64,000 bases of DNA from Roseicyclus sp041163945 (lineage in GTDB: Bacteria > Pseudomonadota > Alphaproteobacteria > Rhodobacterales > Rhodobacteraceae). The notes beneath the pieces were generated by a model, which searched no databases, was not told the origin of the DNA, and saw only the letters and a list, made by a program, of their open reading frames with translations. Position numbers and translations under genes: made by a program. Positions 24,910 through 33,328 of the stretch are shown piece by piece; positions within the stretch are counted from its first letter, which is position 1, and each line of letters starts with the position of its first letter. The DNA lies in assembly GCA_041163945.1 (NCBI GenBank), contig JBEAQJ010000067.1:1-64000 (forward strand), read 5' to 3'.

Positions 24910-25722
24910 TCAGTCTTCCTTTTTCTCAAGGCTCAGGTCGGGCGCTTCGGGGTTCTTCATCCCGATGACGTGATAGCCCGCATCGACATGCAGCACCTCG
25001 CCCGTCACCGCGCTGGACATGTCCGACAGCAGATAAAGCGCCGACTGGCCCACCTCGTCCTGGGTCACGGTCCGGCGCAGCGGCGAATTGTATTCGTTCC
25101 ATTTCAGGATGTAGCGGAAATCGCCGATGCCGCTGGCCGCCAGCGTCTTTATCGTGCCCGCCGAAATCGCGTTGACGCGGATGCCGTCGCGGCCCAGGTC
25201 TTCGGCCAGATACATCACCGATGCCTCCAGCGCCGCCTTGGCCACACCCATCACGTTGTAGTGCGGCATGACCTTTTCGGCCCCGTAATACGTCAGCGTC
25301 AGCAGGCTGCCGCCCCGGGGCATCATCTTTTCGGCGCGCTGACACACCGCCGTAAAGGAATAGACCGAGATGTTCATGGTCATCGCAAAGTTGGCCGCGC
25401 TGGTTTCAACGTAGCGCCCGCGCAGTTCGGACTTGTCGGAAAAGCCGATGGCGTGGACCACGAAATCGAGGCTTCCCCAAGCCGCCTGAAGCTCGGCAAA
25501 CAGCGCGTCGAGCGAGGCTTCGTCAGCCACGTCGCACGGGATCATCAGCCCTGCGCCCAGGCTTTCGGCCAGTGGCTGCACGCGTTTCAACAGCGCGTCC
25601 CCCTGGTAGGAAAAAGCCAATTCCGCGCCTTCGGCGGCCAATGCCTTGGCAATGCCCCAGGCGATGGATTTGTCGTTCGCCAGCCCCATGATGAGACCGC
25701 GCTTGCCCGTCATCAACCCCAT
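24910..25722 (-). CDS. fabI: enoyl-[acyl-carrier-protein] reductase (NADH) FabI
   Basis: FabI reduces trans-2-enoyl-ACP in each round of fatty-acid elongation and is the triclosan target. The 270-residue protein has GLANDKSIAWGIAKAL for NADH binding, the catalytic Tyr-x6-Lys as Y-N-V-M-G-V-A-K in LTYYGAEKVMPHYNVMGVAK, and IRVNAISAGTIKTLA. The ATG at 25722 is chosen because GGGGGC precedes it; a TTG at 25734 is the frame's first start. It leads a two-gene unit with gpt. Confidence 0.95.
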   Translation of the reverse strand: MGLMTGKRGLIMGLANDKSIAWGIAKALAAEGAELAFSYQGDALLKRVQPLAESLGAGLMIPCDVADEASLDALFAELQAAWGSLDFVVHAIGFSDKSELRGRYVETSAANFAMTMNISVYSFTAVCQRAEKMMPRGGSLLTLTYYGAEKVMPHYNVMGVAKAALEASVMYLAEDLGRDGIRVNAISAGTIKTLAASGIGDFRYILKWNEYNSPLRRTVTQDEVGQSALYLLSDMSSAVTGEVLHVDAGYHVIGMKNPEAPDLSLEKKED

Positions 25723-25880
25723 TGCTGCCCCCAAGTAACCAAGCCCCTTGGCGGGTCTGGTAAGCCATCACCGACCCGTCTTCAAGAGAGCCGGGGTTGC
25801 GAGCGGCTTTGCAGGGCGCTAGCTGGGGCTTGGGTGACATGCCCAAAGACATGGGCCCCAAACGACAGGGAGACGGCACG

Positions 25881-26501
25881 ATGAGCGACCGGGACGGAAT
25901 TTTCGCAGGCGATGATCCGTTCGTGATCGCCAAGGGCTGGTTGGCCGCGGCCGAAGGCACCGAACCCAATGACCCCAACGCCATCGCCCTGGCCAGCGTC
26001 GATTCCGCCGGTCTGCCCAATGTGCGCATGGTCTTGCTGAAAGACATCGAAGCCCTGGGCGCGGGGCAGGGGGCGTTTGTCTTCTACACCAATTACGACA
26101 GCGTGAAGGGGCAGGAGCTGACCGCATCGGGCAAGGCCGCCTTCGTGTGGCATTCCAAGACCCTGCGCCGACAGATCCGGGTGCGGGGGCAGGTCACGCG
26201 CGAAGACGGCGCGCAGGCGGATGCCTATTTCGCCTCGCGTTCGCTCAAAAGCCGGCTGGGCGCATGGGCATCGCGCCAGTCCCAGCCCTTGTCCGGGCGG
26301 GCCCATCTGGTGGCCGAAGTGGCGCGGGTGACCGCCCAGCACGGCACAAACCCGCCGCGCCCGCCCTTTTGGGGCGGCTTTCGCATCGCCCCGGTCGAAA
26401 TCGAATTCTGGGCCGATGGCGCGTTTCGCCTGCACGATCGCTTTCGCTGGGCGCGGCCAGCCGCCGATGCGCCTTGGCAGGTGACGCGGCTGAACCCCTA
26501 G
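25881..26501 (+). CDS. pdxH: pyridoxamine 5'-phosphate oxidase
   Basis: PdxH oxidises pyridoxine or pyridoxamine phosphate to pyridoxal phosphate with FMN and oxygen. The 206-residue protein shows NVRMVLLKDI, FVFYTNYDSVKGQEL, the FMN-binding LRRQIRVRGQV, ASRQSQPL, and the C-terminal RLHDRFRW...W-Q-V-T-R-L-N-P signature. The ATG at 25881 follows AGGGAGACGG. It reads away from fabI and toward the cold-shock gene. Confidence 0.95.
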   Translation: MSDRDGIFAGDDPFVIAKGWLAAAEGTEPNDPNAIALASVDSAGLPNVRMVLLKDIEALGAGQGAFVFYTNYDSVKGQELTASGKAAFVWHSKTLRRQIRVRGQVTREDGAQADAYFASRSLKSRLGAWASRQSQPLSGRAHLVAEVARVTAQHGTNPPRPPFWGGFRIAPVEIEFWADGAFRLHDRFRWARPAADAPWQVTRLNP

Positions 26502-26592
26502 GGCCGGCGGGGCCCAAAGGGCACGCGATGGCAAAAATCCGGCCGCAACCGGGTGCGGATCGTTGACTATTGGGTAAAATTTAATCTTGAGT

Positions 26593-26615
26593 GTTTTGGT
26601 GGCGGTCACCAAAAC
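26593..26615 (+). promoter_or_regulatory. 9-bp perfect hairpin in the leader of the cold-shock gene
   Basis: GTTTTGGTG and CACCAAAAC form a perfect inverted repeat around the loop GCGGT, about 50 bp before the ATG of the double cold-shock-domain gene. No U-run follows, so it is not an ordinary terminator. It could be an mRNA structure that controls translation or stability with temperature, or a repressor site. Confidence 0.5.
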
Positions 26616-26664
26616 GTGACCTCGATGAAGGCGCCCCCTGGGGCAGGGTACGGGACGGGCCAGT

Positions 26665-27174
26665 ATGGCAGACGAAATGAAGGACGAGCCGCTCACCGTT
26701 GAGGGCCGGGTTAAATGGTTCGATGTGGGTAAGGGTTTCGGGTTCATCGTGTCGGACGATCCGGGACCGGATATTTTGCTTCATGCCAATGTCCTTCGCA
26801 ATTTCGGGCAGGGCTCGGTGGCCGAAGACGCGCGCATCACGGTGCGGGTGCAGGTGACCCCGCGCGGGGTTCAGGCCAGCGAAGTGTTGTCGATCGGTCC
26901 GGCCAGCGGCCCCGATGGTGAAGATTACGACACCACCGAGGATCTGGCCCCAGGTGTGCCCTTTGTGCCCGCGCGGGTAAAATGGTTCGACAAGGCCAAG
27001 GGGTTTGGCTTTGCCAATGTGTTCGGCCACGCCGAAGACATCTTTGTGCATGCCGAGGTGTTGCGCCGCTGTGGGTTGGCGGATCTTCTGCCCGGCGAAG
27101 CCGTGGCGATGAAGGTGGTGGCGGGCCCTCGCGGCAACATGGCCGCCGAAGTGCGCAGTTGGGATTTCGTCTGA
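26665..27174 (+). CDS. protein with two cold-shock domains
   Basis: The 169-residue protein contains two cold-shock domains in tandem: residues about 11-75 (GRVKWFDVGKGFGFIVSDD, then DILLHANVL) and about 103-168 (ARVKWFDKAKGFGFANVFG, then DIFVHAEVL), joined by an acidic linker. Each carries an RNP1-like KGFGF and an RNP2-like (L/F)-V/L-H-A core, so both should bind single-stranded nucleic acid. Double-domain Csps of this type are typical of alphaproteobacteria (for example Caulobacter CspC/CspD, linked to stationary phase). The leader holds a hairpin at 26593-26615. Confidence 0.93.
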   Translation: MADEMKDEPLTVEGRVKWFDVGKGFGFIVSDDPGPDILLHANVLRNFGQGSVAEDARITVRVQVTPRGVQASEVLSIGPASGPDGEDYDTTEDLAPGVPFVPARVKWFDKAKGFGFANVFGHAEDIFVHAEVLRRCGLADLLPGEAVAMKVVAGPRGNMAAEVRSWDFV

Positions 27175-27185
27175 TCGGCGCGGGG

Positions 27186-27668
27186 TTGGGCCGCACCCTT
27201 GCGGGTGTGGCGGGCGCGGTTCTGGCGCTGGTGCTGGCCAGTGCGCCGGCTTCGGCGTGCCGCCCCGACCGGATCGAGCTGCGCGGCGATTTCGGGGTTG
27301 CGCGCTTCCGCGTTGACGTGGCCGACACCCCGGCCAAGCGCGCGCAGGGTTTGATGCATGTCGCCCAGATGCCGCGCATGACGGGGATGTTGTTCGTCTA
27401 TGACCGGCCCGAACCGGTGCGGTTCTGGATGAAAAACACCTTGATCCCGCTCGACATGATCTTTGCCGATGAAACCGGCACGGTGCAGCGCATCCACGCC
27501 AATGCCATTCCGCAGGATCTGACGCCCATACCCGGGGGCGACGCGATCCAATATGTGCTGGAAATCAACGGCGGGCTGGCCGCAGATTTCGGGTTTGCGC
27601 CGGGCGATGTGATGCGCCATCCCGCCATCGCCCAAGACCGCGCCGCATGGCCATGTTCGCCCCCATGA
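27186..27668 (+). CDS. secreted DUF192 family protein
   Basis: The mature part matches the DUF192 family: the sequence KRAQGLMHVAQMPRMTGMLFVYD, then VRFWMKNTLIPLDMIFAD and YVLEINGGLAADFGFAPGD. The function of the family is unknown. The N terminus looks like a Sec signal peptide ending LASAPASA before CRPD. The cysteine right after the predicted cut is not in a clear lipobox. The start is uncertain: I chose the TTG at 27186, which keeps an arginine in the signal n-region; a GTG at 27207 is the alternative. It follows the cold-shock gene by 11 bp and is probably co-transcribed. Confidence 0.8.
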   Translation: MGRTLAGVAGAVLALVLASAPASACRPDRIELRGDFGVARFRVDVADTPAKRAQGLMHVAQMPRMTGMLFVYDRPEPVRFWMKNTLIPLDMIFADETGTVQRIHANAIPQDLTPIPGGDAIQYVLEINGGLAADFGFAPGDVMRHPAIAQDRAAWPCSPP

Positions 27669-27717
27669 GCGGCAGGGCTTTCCAAGCCCGGCCTTGCACA
27701 GTAAAGGGGTCTCGGAT

Positions 27718-27794
27718 CGGGGCGTAGCGCAGGCTGGTAGCGCGTCTGTTTTGGGTACAGAAGGTCGTGAGTTCGAATCTCGCCGCCCCGACCA
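27718..27794 (+). tRNA. tRNA-Pro (TGG)
   Basis: The acceptor stem CGGGGCG pairs with CGCCCCG, followed by A and an encoded CCA at 27792-27794. The anticodon stem TCTGT/ACAGA encloses TTTGGGT, so the anticodon is TGG and it reads proline codons. The starting C1 and purine-rich D-loop AGGCTGGTA fit bacterial proline tRNAs. Confidence 0.96.
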
Positions 27795-28131
27795 TCCCCG
27801 CAAATAAGACTAGATGTTGTGTCATATGGGCCCATCACAGCGAAATGTGGGGCCATGGCGCGGGCGGCAGGCTGTGAATATCACCTATCTTTGGATACCG
27901 CCCCGCGCACGGTGATACTGTTGTGGCTGCGGGGTGGTGGTGTTCGTTCTTGATCCGCGGGATCAAAAAACCGCGCTAAGTGGCGGGGATATCTTGCGAA
28001 GTTTCCCCCATCGCGGGCCCCCGTCGGGGGTGGGGAATCGGAGCGCGCAGAACGCGCGCAAATTTGCATCGAAATTCAATCCGTTTTTCCGTCAGCGAGA
28101 TGAAAAAAATCCATTGACCGAGGCCGGCCGC

Positions 28132-28147
28132 CTACGTCAGTTTGTGT
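28132..28147 (+). promoter_or_regulatory. candidate distal NrdR box
   Basis: CTACGTCAGTTTGTGT shares about nine of 16 positions with the NrdR consensus (ACACWATATATWGTGT), including AC on the left and GTGT on the right. Alone it would be weak, but it starts exactly 32 bp before the stronger box at 28164, the three-helical-turn spacing normal for NrdR box pairs. Confidence 0.4.
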
Positions 28148-28163
28148 GGGCTGGGTCCAAGCG

Positions 28164-28179
28164 CCACTACATATGGTGC
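28164..28179 (+). promoter_or_regulatory. candidate proximal NrdR box
   Basis: CCACTACATATGGTGC matches 12 of 16 positions of the palindromic NrdR consensus, with an intact CACTA..ATAT..GTG core. It lies 181 bp before the nrdJ ATG. NrdR represses ribonucleotide reductase genes in response to dATP/ATP, so the location fits. nrdR itself is not in the window. Confidence 0.6.
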
Positions 28180-28359
28180 AGCCCAGGGGACAGGGAGATA
28201 TCCCGCAACAACCATGTCAGGTCCGCGTGCTGGGCCGACCATCGGTGGCCCATACGGGGCGGCCGGTGTCATGGGTGTCTGTCTGTTCCACAACGGTCAG
28301 AGCGCAACGACGCTGGCAGGCCGCGCGACACGGACCGATATGCTGGAAGGGGCAGAAAC

Positions 28360-31300
28360 ATGAAAATTGAACGCAGATTCACGAAAGCTGGCGCAGATAC
28401 CTATGCCGGGCTGGAGTTCACCACGACGACCTCGGAAATCCGCAACCCCGATGGCACGGTGGTCTTCAAGCTGGACAATGTCGAAGTTCCCGCCGGCTGG
28501 AGCCAGGTCGCGTCGGATGTGATCGCACAGAAATATTTCCGCAAGGCCGGCGTTCCGGCCCGGCTGAAGCCGGTCAAGGAAAAAGGCGTGCCGTCCTTCC
28601 TGTGGCGTCAGGTGGCCGATGAAGACGCGCTTGCCGCCCTGCCGGAAGATCAGCGTATCGTGGGCGAAACCTCGGCCAAGCAGGTGTTTCGCCGCTTGGC
28701 GGGCGCCTGGGCCTATTGGGGCTGGAAAGGTGGCTATTTCACCACCGAAGCCGATGCGCAGTCGTATTTCGATGAAATGCAGCTGATGCTGGCGCGCCAG
28801 ATGGCCGCGCCCAACAGCCCGCAGTGGTTCAACACCGGCCTGCATTGGGCCTATGGCATCGATGGCCCGAGCCAGGGCCATTACTACGTGGATTACAAGA
28901 CAGGCCAGCTGACCAAATCGGGCAGCGCCTATGAACATCCCCAGCCGCATGCCTGCTTCATCCAGGGCGTCAACGACGATCTGGTGAACGAGGGCGGCAT
29001 CATGGACCTGTGGGTGCGCGAAGCGCGGCTGTTCAAATACGGCTCGGGCACAGGCACGAATTTCAGCCATCTGCGCGGTGCGGGCGAAAAGCTGTCGGGC
29101 GGCGGCAAGTCCAGCGGCCTGATGGGCTTTTTGAAAATCGGCGATCGCGCGGCGGGCGCCATCAAGTCGGGCGGCACCACACGCCGGGCTGCCAAGATGG
29201 TGATCGTCGATGCAGACCACCCCGATATCGAAGCCTTCATCGACTGGAAGGTGATCGAAGAACAAAAGGTCGCGAGCCTTGTCGCGGGCTCCAAGACCCA
29301 TGAAAAGATGCTGAACGCGATCTTCACGGCGATCGGCGGCTGGGATGGGGCCATCGATGATGCCGTCGATCCGGCAAAAAACGACGCGTTGAAAAAGGCG
29401 ATCCGGGCCGCCAAATCGGCATCGATCCCGGAAACCTACATCAAGCGTGTGCTGGATTATGCGCGCCAAGGCTATACCGCGATCGAATTTCCGACCTACG
29501 ACACCGATTGGGACAGCGAAGCCTACGCTTCGGTTTCGGGGCAGAATTCCAACAACTCGATCCGCGTGACCGATGCGTTCCTGAAAGCGGTCGAAAACGA
29601 CGAGGATTGGAAGCTGATCAACCGCGTCGGCGGCAAGGTCGCCAAGACGCTGAAGGCGCGCGAGCTGTGGGAAAAGGTGGGCCATGCCGCTTGGGCCTGC
29701 GCCGATCCCGGCATCCAGTTCCACGACACGGTCAACGCCTGGCACACCTGCCCCGAAGACGGCGCGATCCGCGGGTCGAACCCGTGCTCGGAATACATGT
29801 TCCTCGATGATACGGCCTGCAACCTGGCGTCGATGAACCTGTTGACCTTTTACACCAACGGCCAGTTCGATGCCGAAGGCTACATGCATGCGTGCCGGCT
29901 GTGGACGCTGACGCTGGAAATCAGCGTGATGATGGCGCAATTCCCGTCCAAGGAAATCGCGCAGCAAAGCTATGATTTCCGCACGCTGGGTCTGGGCTAT
30001 GCCAACATCGGCGGCCTGCTGATGAACATGGGCCTTGGGTATGATTCGGACGAGGGCCGCGCCCTGTGCGGTGCGCTGACGGCGATCATGACCGGCGTGG
30101 CCTACGCGACATCGGCGGAAATCGCAGCCGAGCTGGGGCCCTTTGCCGGGTTCGAGCGCAACCGCGAACATATGCTGCGCGTGATCCGCAACCACCGCTC
30201 TGCGGCCCATGGCAAGACCGACGGTTACGAACAGGTCAATGTGAACCCGGTCGCGCTGGATCACGCCAATTGCCCCGATCCGCGGTTGATCGCCTTGGCG
30301 CGTCAATCCTGGGACGAGGCGCTGCGCTTGGGCGAAGCGCACGGCTATCGCAACGCGCAGGCCACGGTGATTGCGCCCACCGGCACCATCGGTCTGGTGA
30401 TGGATTGCGACACGACCGGCATCGAACCCGATTTCGCACTGGTGAAATTCAAGAAACTGGCCGGCGGCGGCTATTTCAAGATCATCAACCAGTCGGTGCC
30501 GGGTGCGCTGGAAACGTTGGGCTATGGTTCGGCCGAGATCGAAGAAATCATCGCCTATGCGGTGGGCCATGGCACGCTGGGCCAGGCGCCGGGCATCAAC
30601 CACACCTCGCTGATCGGCCACGGCTTTGGCCCGCGCGAGATCGAAAAGATCGAGGCAGCACTGCCCTCGGCCTTTGACATTCGGTTCGTGTTCAACCAGT
30701 GGACGCTGGGCGAAGAGTTCTGCACCAAGACGCTGGGCATTCCGGCGGCCAAGCTGAACGATCCCACCTTCGACATGCTGCGCCATCTGGGCTTTACCAA
30801 GGCCGATGTCGACGCCGCCAACGACCATGTGTGCGGCACGATGACCCTGGAAGGCGCGCCCTTCCTCAAGCCCGAACACTACCATGTGTTCGATTGCGCC
30901 AACCCCTGCGGCAAGAAGGGCAAGCGCTACCTTGGGGTCAACGCGCATATCTACATGATGGCAGCGGCACAGTCGTTCATCTCGGGGGCGATCTCCAAGA
31001 CGATCAACATGCCCAATTCGGCCACGATCGAAGATTGCCAGAAGGCCTATGAGCTGTCTTGGTCGTTGGGGATCAAGGCCAACGCCTTGTATCGCGATGG
31101 CTCGAAGCTGTCGCAACCGCTGGCCTCGGCGCTGGTCGAAGATGATGAAGACGCCGCCGAGGTGTTGGAATCGGGCACCAGCATGCAAAAGGCGCAGGTG
31201 CTGGCCGAAAAGATCGTCGAAAAGATCGTGGTGAAGGAAATCATCAAGGCCCATCGCGAAAAGCTGCCCGAGCGGCGCAAGGGCTACACCCAGAAAGCCA

Positions 31301-32028
31301 TCGTCGGCGGTCACAAGGTCTATCTGCGGACCGGCGAATACAAGGACGGCACGCTGGGCGAGATCTTCATCGACATGCACAAGGAAGGCGCGGGCTTCCG
31401 GGCGATGATGAACAACTTCGCCATCGCGGTGTCGGTCGGGCTTCAGTACGGCGTGCCGCTGGAGGAATTCGTCGACGCCTTCACCTTCACCAAGTTCGAG
31501 CCCTCGGGGATGGTGCAAGGCAATGACTCGATCAAGAATGCCACGTCGATCCTTGATTACATCTTCCGCGAACTGGCTGTATCCTACCTGGACCGCACTG
31601 ACCTGGCGCATGTGCAGCCGCAGGGCACCAGCTTTGATGATGTGGGGCGCGGTGCCGAGGAAGGCGTGTCCAACATCCGCGAAGTGCCCGACAGCCGTGG
31701 ATCGACCCCGATCGAGGTGCTGAAACAGGTGGCTTCGACCGGCTATCTGCGCAAGCGGGCCCCGCAAGAGTTGCTGGTGTTCCAAGGCGGGGCCGAAACG
31801 GTTGCCACGCTTGAGACGCTGATCCCCGAAGGGCGCAGCGCCACCATGGCCGCGGTTGCCACGACCACCGCGGTCGCAACGGGCACGGTCAGCATGGATG
31901 CATCGACGCGCGCCAAGATGCAGGGCTACGAGGGCGAGGCCTGCGGCGAATGCGGCAACTACACGCTGGTGCGCAATGGCACCTGCATGAAGTGCAACAC
32001 CTGCGGCGGCACGTCGGGCTGCAGCTGA
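28360..32028 (+). CDS. nrdJ: vitamin B12-dependent (class II) ribonucleoside-diphosphate reductase NrdJ
   Basis: NrdJ reduces ribonucleotides to deoxyribonucleotides using an adenosylcobalamin radical and needs no oxygen. The 1222-residue protein begins MKIERRFTKAG and has NSPQWFNTGL, the catalytic-site block TGTNFSHLRGAGEKLSGGGKSSGL, NPCSEYMFLDDTACNLASMNL, and the active-site loop region APTGTIGLVMDCDTTGIEPDF. It ends in a cysteine-rich tail (CGECGN, then CMKCNTCGG and CS) that likely re-reduces the active site. The size is typical of the large alphaproteobacterial form. The ATG at 28360 follows GGAAGGGG; the in-frame extension to 27934 is rejected. A strong terminator follows. Confidence 0.96.
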   Translation: MKIERRFTKAGADTYAGLEFTTTTSEIRNPDGTVVFKLDNVEVPAGWSQVASDVIAQKYFRKAGVPARLKPVKEKGVPSFLWRQVADEDALAALPEDQRIVGETSAKQVFRRLAGAWAYWGWKGGYFTTEADAQSYFDEMQLMLARQMAAPNSPQWFNTGLHWAYGIDGPSQGHYYVDYKTGQLTKSGSAYEHPQPHACFIQGVNDDLVNEGGIMDLWVREARLFKYGSGTGTNFSHLRGAGEKLSGGGKSSGLMGFLKIGDRAAGAIKSGGTTRRAAKMVIVDADHPDIEAFIDWKVIEEQKVASLVAGSKTHEKMLNAIFTAIGGWDGAIDDAVDPAKNDALKKAIRAAKSASIPETYIKRVLDYARQGYTAIEFPTYDTDWDSEAYASVSGQNSNNSIRVTDAFLKAVENDEDWKLINRVGGKVAKTLKARELWEKVGHAAWACADPGIQFHDTVNAWHTCPEDGAIRGSNPCSEYMFLDDTACNLASMNLLTFYTNGQFDAEGYMHACRLWTLTLEISVMMAQFPSKEIAQQSYDFRTLGLGYANIGGLLMNMGLGYDSDEGRALCGALTAIMTGVAYATSAEIAAELGPFAGFERNREHMLRVIRNHRSAAHGKTDGYEQVNVNPVALDHANCPDPRLIALARQSWDEALRLGEAHGYRNAQATVIAPTGTIGLVMDCDTTGIEPDFALVKFKKLAGGGYFKIINQSVPGALETLGYGSAEIEEIIAYAVGHGTLGQAPGINHTSLIGHGFGPREIEKIEAALPSAFDIRFVFNQWTLGEEFCTKTLGIPAAKLNDPTFDMLRHLGFTKADVDAANDHVCGTMTLEGAPFLKPEHYHVFDCANPCGKKGKRYLGVNAHIYMMAAAQSFISGAISKTINMPNSATIEDCQKAYELSWSLGIKANALYRDGSKLSQPLASALVEDDEDAAEVLESGTSMQKAQVLAEKIVEKIVVKEIIKAHREKLPERRKGYTQKAIVGGHKVYLRTGEYKDGTLGEIFIDMHKEGAGFRAMMNNFAIAVSVGLQYGVPLEEFVDAFTFTKFEPSGMVQGNDSIKNATSILDYIFRELAVSYLDRTDLAHVQPQGTSFDDVGRGAEEGVSNIREVPDSRGSTPIEVLKQVASTGYLRKRAPQELLVFQGGAETVATLETLIPEGRSATMAAVATTTAVATGTVSMDASTRAKMQGYEGEACGECGNYTLVRNGTCMKCNTCGGTSGCS

Positions 32029-32158
32029 ACAAGATCGGGTGCGCGGGTCCTTCCACCCGCGCACCTGTCATCCGGGGCGGGTGCGCTCGCCCCTGACGCG
32101 GATCAGGCCGCAGGCAGAAACTTCGGGCAGATATTTCGAGCCTGATGCGCGAAACTCG

Positions 32159-32186
32159 AAAGGGGGGTGAAAGCCCCCCTTTTTTT
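32159..32186 (+). terminator. rho-independent terminator after nrdJ
   Basis: AAAGGGGGGT-GAAA-GCCCCCCTTT forms a nearly perfect 9-10 bp stem with a GAAA tetraloop, followed by a run of seven Ts (32180-32186). It ends nrdJ transcription. Being symmetric with As on the left, it may also act weakly for the convergent metallo-hydrolase gene at 32221. Confidence 0.92.
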
Positions 32187-32220
32187 CTGGAAAACCAGTA
32201 GGTTCAGATCTGTTGTTGAT

Positions 32221-33141
32221 CTAGATTTCGGGTCGAAATTCGAACCCGTCGCCCCCCCGCAACACCCGGCCGATGCCACCAGACGGCAGGTGAAACCCAA
32301 CCACCGCCATGTCTTGGGCGGTGATCTGATCCAACAGCGCCAAGCGCGTGCGCGCGGCCTGCTCAGGGTCTTGGTCCGACCCCGAAACCCAACCCGGGCG
32401 GGCAAAGCCCACATGGGGATTGCCGATCGCATCGCCCAGAACCATCACCCGATCCGCCCCGTCGCCCAGGATGAAACTCATGTGACCCGGCGTGTGCCCC
32501 GGCGTGGCCATGGCCAGCACGCCCGGCAGCACGCTGTCGCCATCACCGAACAAGACCATCCCATCGGCCAGAACCTCGAGCCGCCGCTGGGCGCCCACCG
32601 CAAAGCTGGCCCGTTCGGCCCCGATGGATTCGACGGTGGCATCATCCATCCAGTAATCGAATTCGACCTGCCCCATCATATGGGTGGCATTGGCAAACAG
32701 TGGTTCATCGAAATCATCAAGCGCGCCCCACAGATGGTCGGGGTGGCCATGGGTAAAGATCACATGCGTGATGTCCAACGGGTCGATGCCGGCGGCGGAC
32801 AAGGCATCGGGCAACCGCCCCACGCTGGGCTGAAAGCCGCTGCCGGACCCGGCATCGAACAGCGCCAACACTGGGCCCTGGCGCAGCAAGGTGACATTGC
32901 AGGGCGGCGTCAGGGGGGCGGCCGGATCGATGCCGAAACGGGTCAGAACCGCGGGCAGCTCGGCCTTGGGCATCGGCCCAAAGATGAAATCCGCAGGCAG
33001 GCTGAGCGTTCCATCCGACAGCGTCACGATCTCGCCGTCGCCCAGGGCGATCCGGGTTTCGGTCCAGCCCCGGTGGGGCAGGGCGCTGGCGGCCAAGCCG
33101 GCGGTTGCGGTGGCCATCAGATGGCGGCGGGTGATCTGCAT
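32221..33141 (-). CDS. Tat-exported MBL-fold metallo-hydrolase
   Basis: The 306-residue protein carries a twin-arginine-type leader (TRRHLMATATAGLAASALP, cleaved near residue 28) and a metallo-beta-lactamase fold with the zinc motif THGHPDHLWG near residue 131, a second histidine in MATPGHTPGHMSF, and an aspartate in VLGDAIG. These proteins hydrolyse lactones, thioesters or phosphoesters; the substrate here is unknown. Export in folded form suggests the metal is loaded in the cytoplasm. It converges on nrdJ across a shared terminator and shows no operon partner. Confidence 0.87.
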   Translation of the reverse strand: MQITRRHLMATATAGLAASALPHRGWTETRIALGDGEIVTLSDGTLSLPADFIFGPMPKAELPAVLTRFGIDPAAPLTPPCNVTLLRQGPVLALFDAGSGSGFQPSVGRLPDALSAAGIDPLDITHVIFTHGHPDHLWGALDDFDEPLFANATHMMGQVEFDYWMDDATVESIGAERASFAVGAQRRLEVLADGMVLFGDGDSVLPGVLAMATPGHTPGHMSFILGDGADRVMVLGDAIGNPHVGFARPGWVSGSDQDPEQAARTRLALLDQITAQDMAVVGFHLPSGGIGRVLRGGDGFEFRPEI

Positions 33142-33328
33142 GCTCGGTCTCCTCCCCGGTGTGGGGCAAGCTTAGCGTGCCGGATATATTCAGGAAAGAT
33201 GATATGTTGCGCGCCGCACGTGTTTGGATCGGCAGGCTTTTGCCACAGCCGCCCTGTCGGTCGATTTTTTCCCACAGATCAGCGCCGATTTGCCAAGCTT
33301 GGGGTTGGACCGGACCGTGGAAATTGCG

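Larger units (their letters stand above)
27795..28359. other. 565-bp gene-free region between tRNA-Pro and nrdJ
   Basis: No frame here has both a plausible protein and a ribosome binding site. Three structures stand out: a long-range inverted repeat TATCACC...GGTGATA (about 27884-27916), a short perfect hairpin TTGATCC-GCG-GGATCAA at 27950-27966, and near 28013-28045 a C-rich then G-rich stretch that could pair. The 3' half holds the candidate NrdR boxes. A cobalamin riboswitch would make sense before a B12-dependent enzyme, but I could not find its conserved core or B12 box. Confidence 0.6.

Noticed and set aside
28193..28204. Palindrome GGGAGATATCCC as a third NrdR box
   Set aside because: It lacks the CA...TG ends of the NrdR consensus, and its 27-bp centre-to-centre distance to the main box is off the usual spacing.
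27934..28359. N-terminal extension of the nrdJ frame
   Set aside because: The extension runs through the NrdR-like boxes, has a composition unlike nrdJ, and the ATG at 28360 has a strong ribosome site and the conserved N-terminal sequence.
27795..28359. Cobalamin riboswitch before nrdJ
   Set aside because: The sequence was scanned by eye for the B12 box and the conserved core; no consistent set of elements was found. A covariance search would settle it.
28297..32064. 1255-residue antisense frame opposite nrdJ
   Set aside because: Same GC-driven artefact; it mirrors the codon structure of nrdJ and has no ribosome binding site or recognisable domain.
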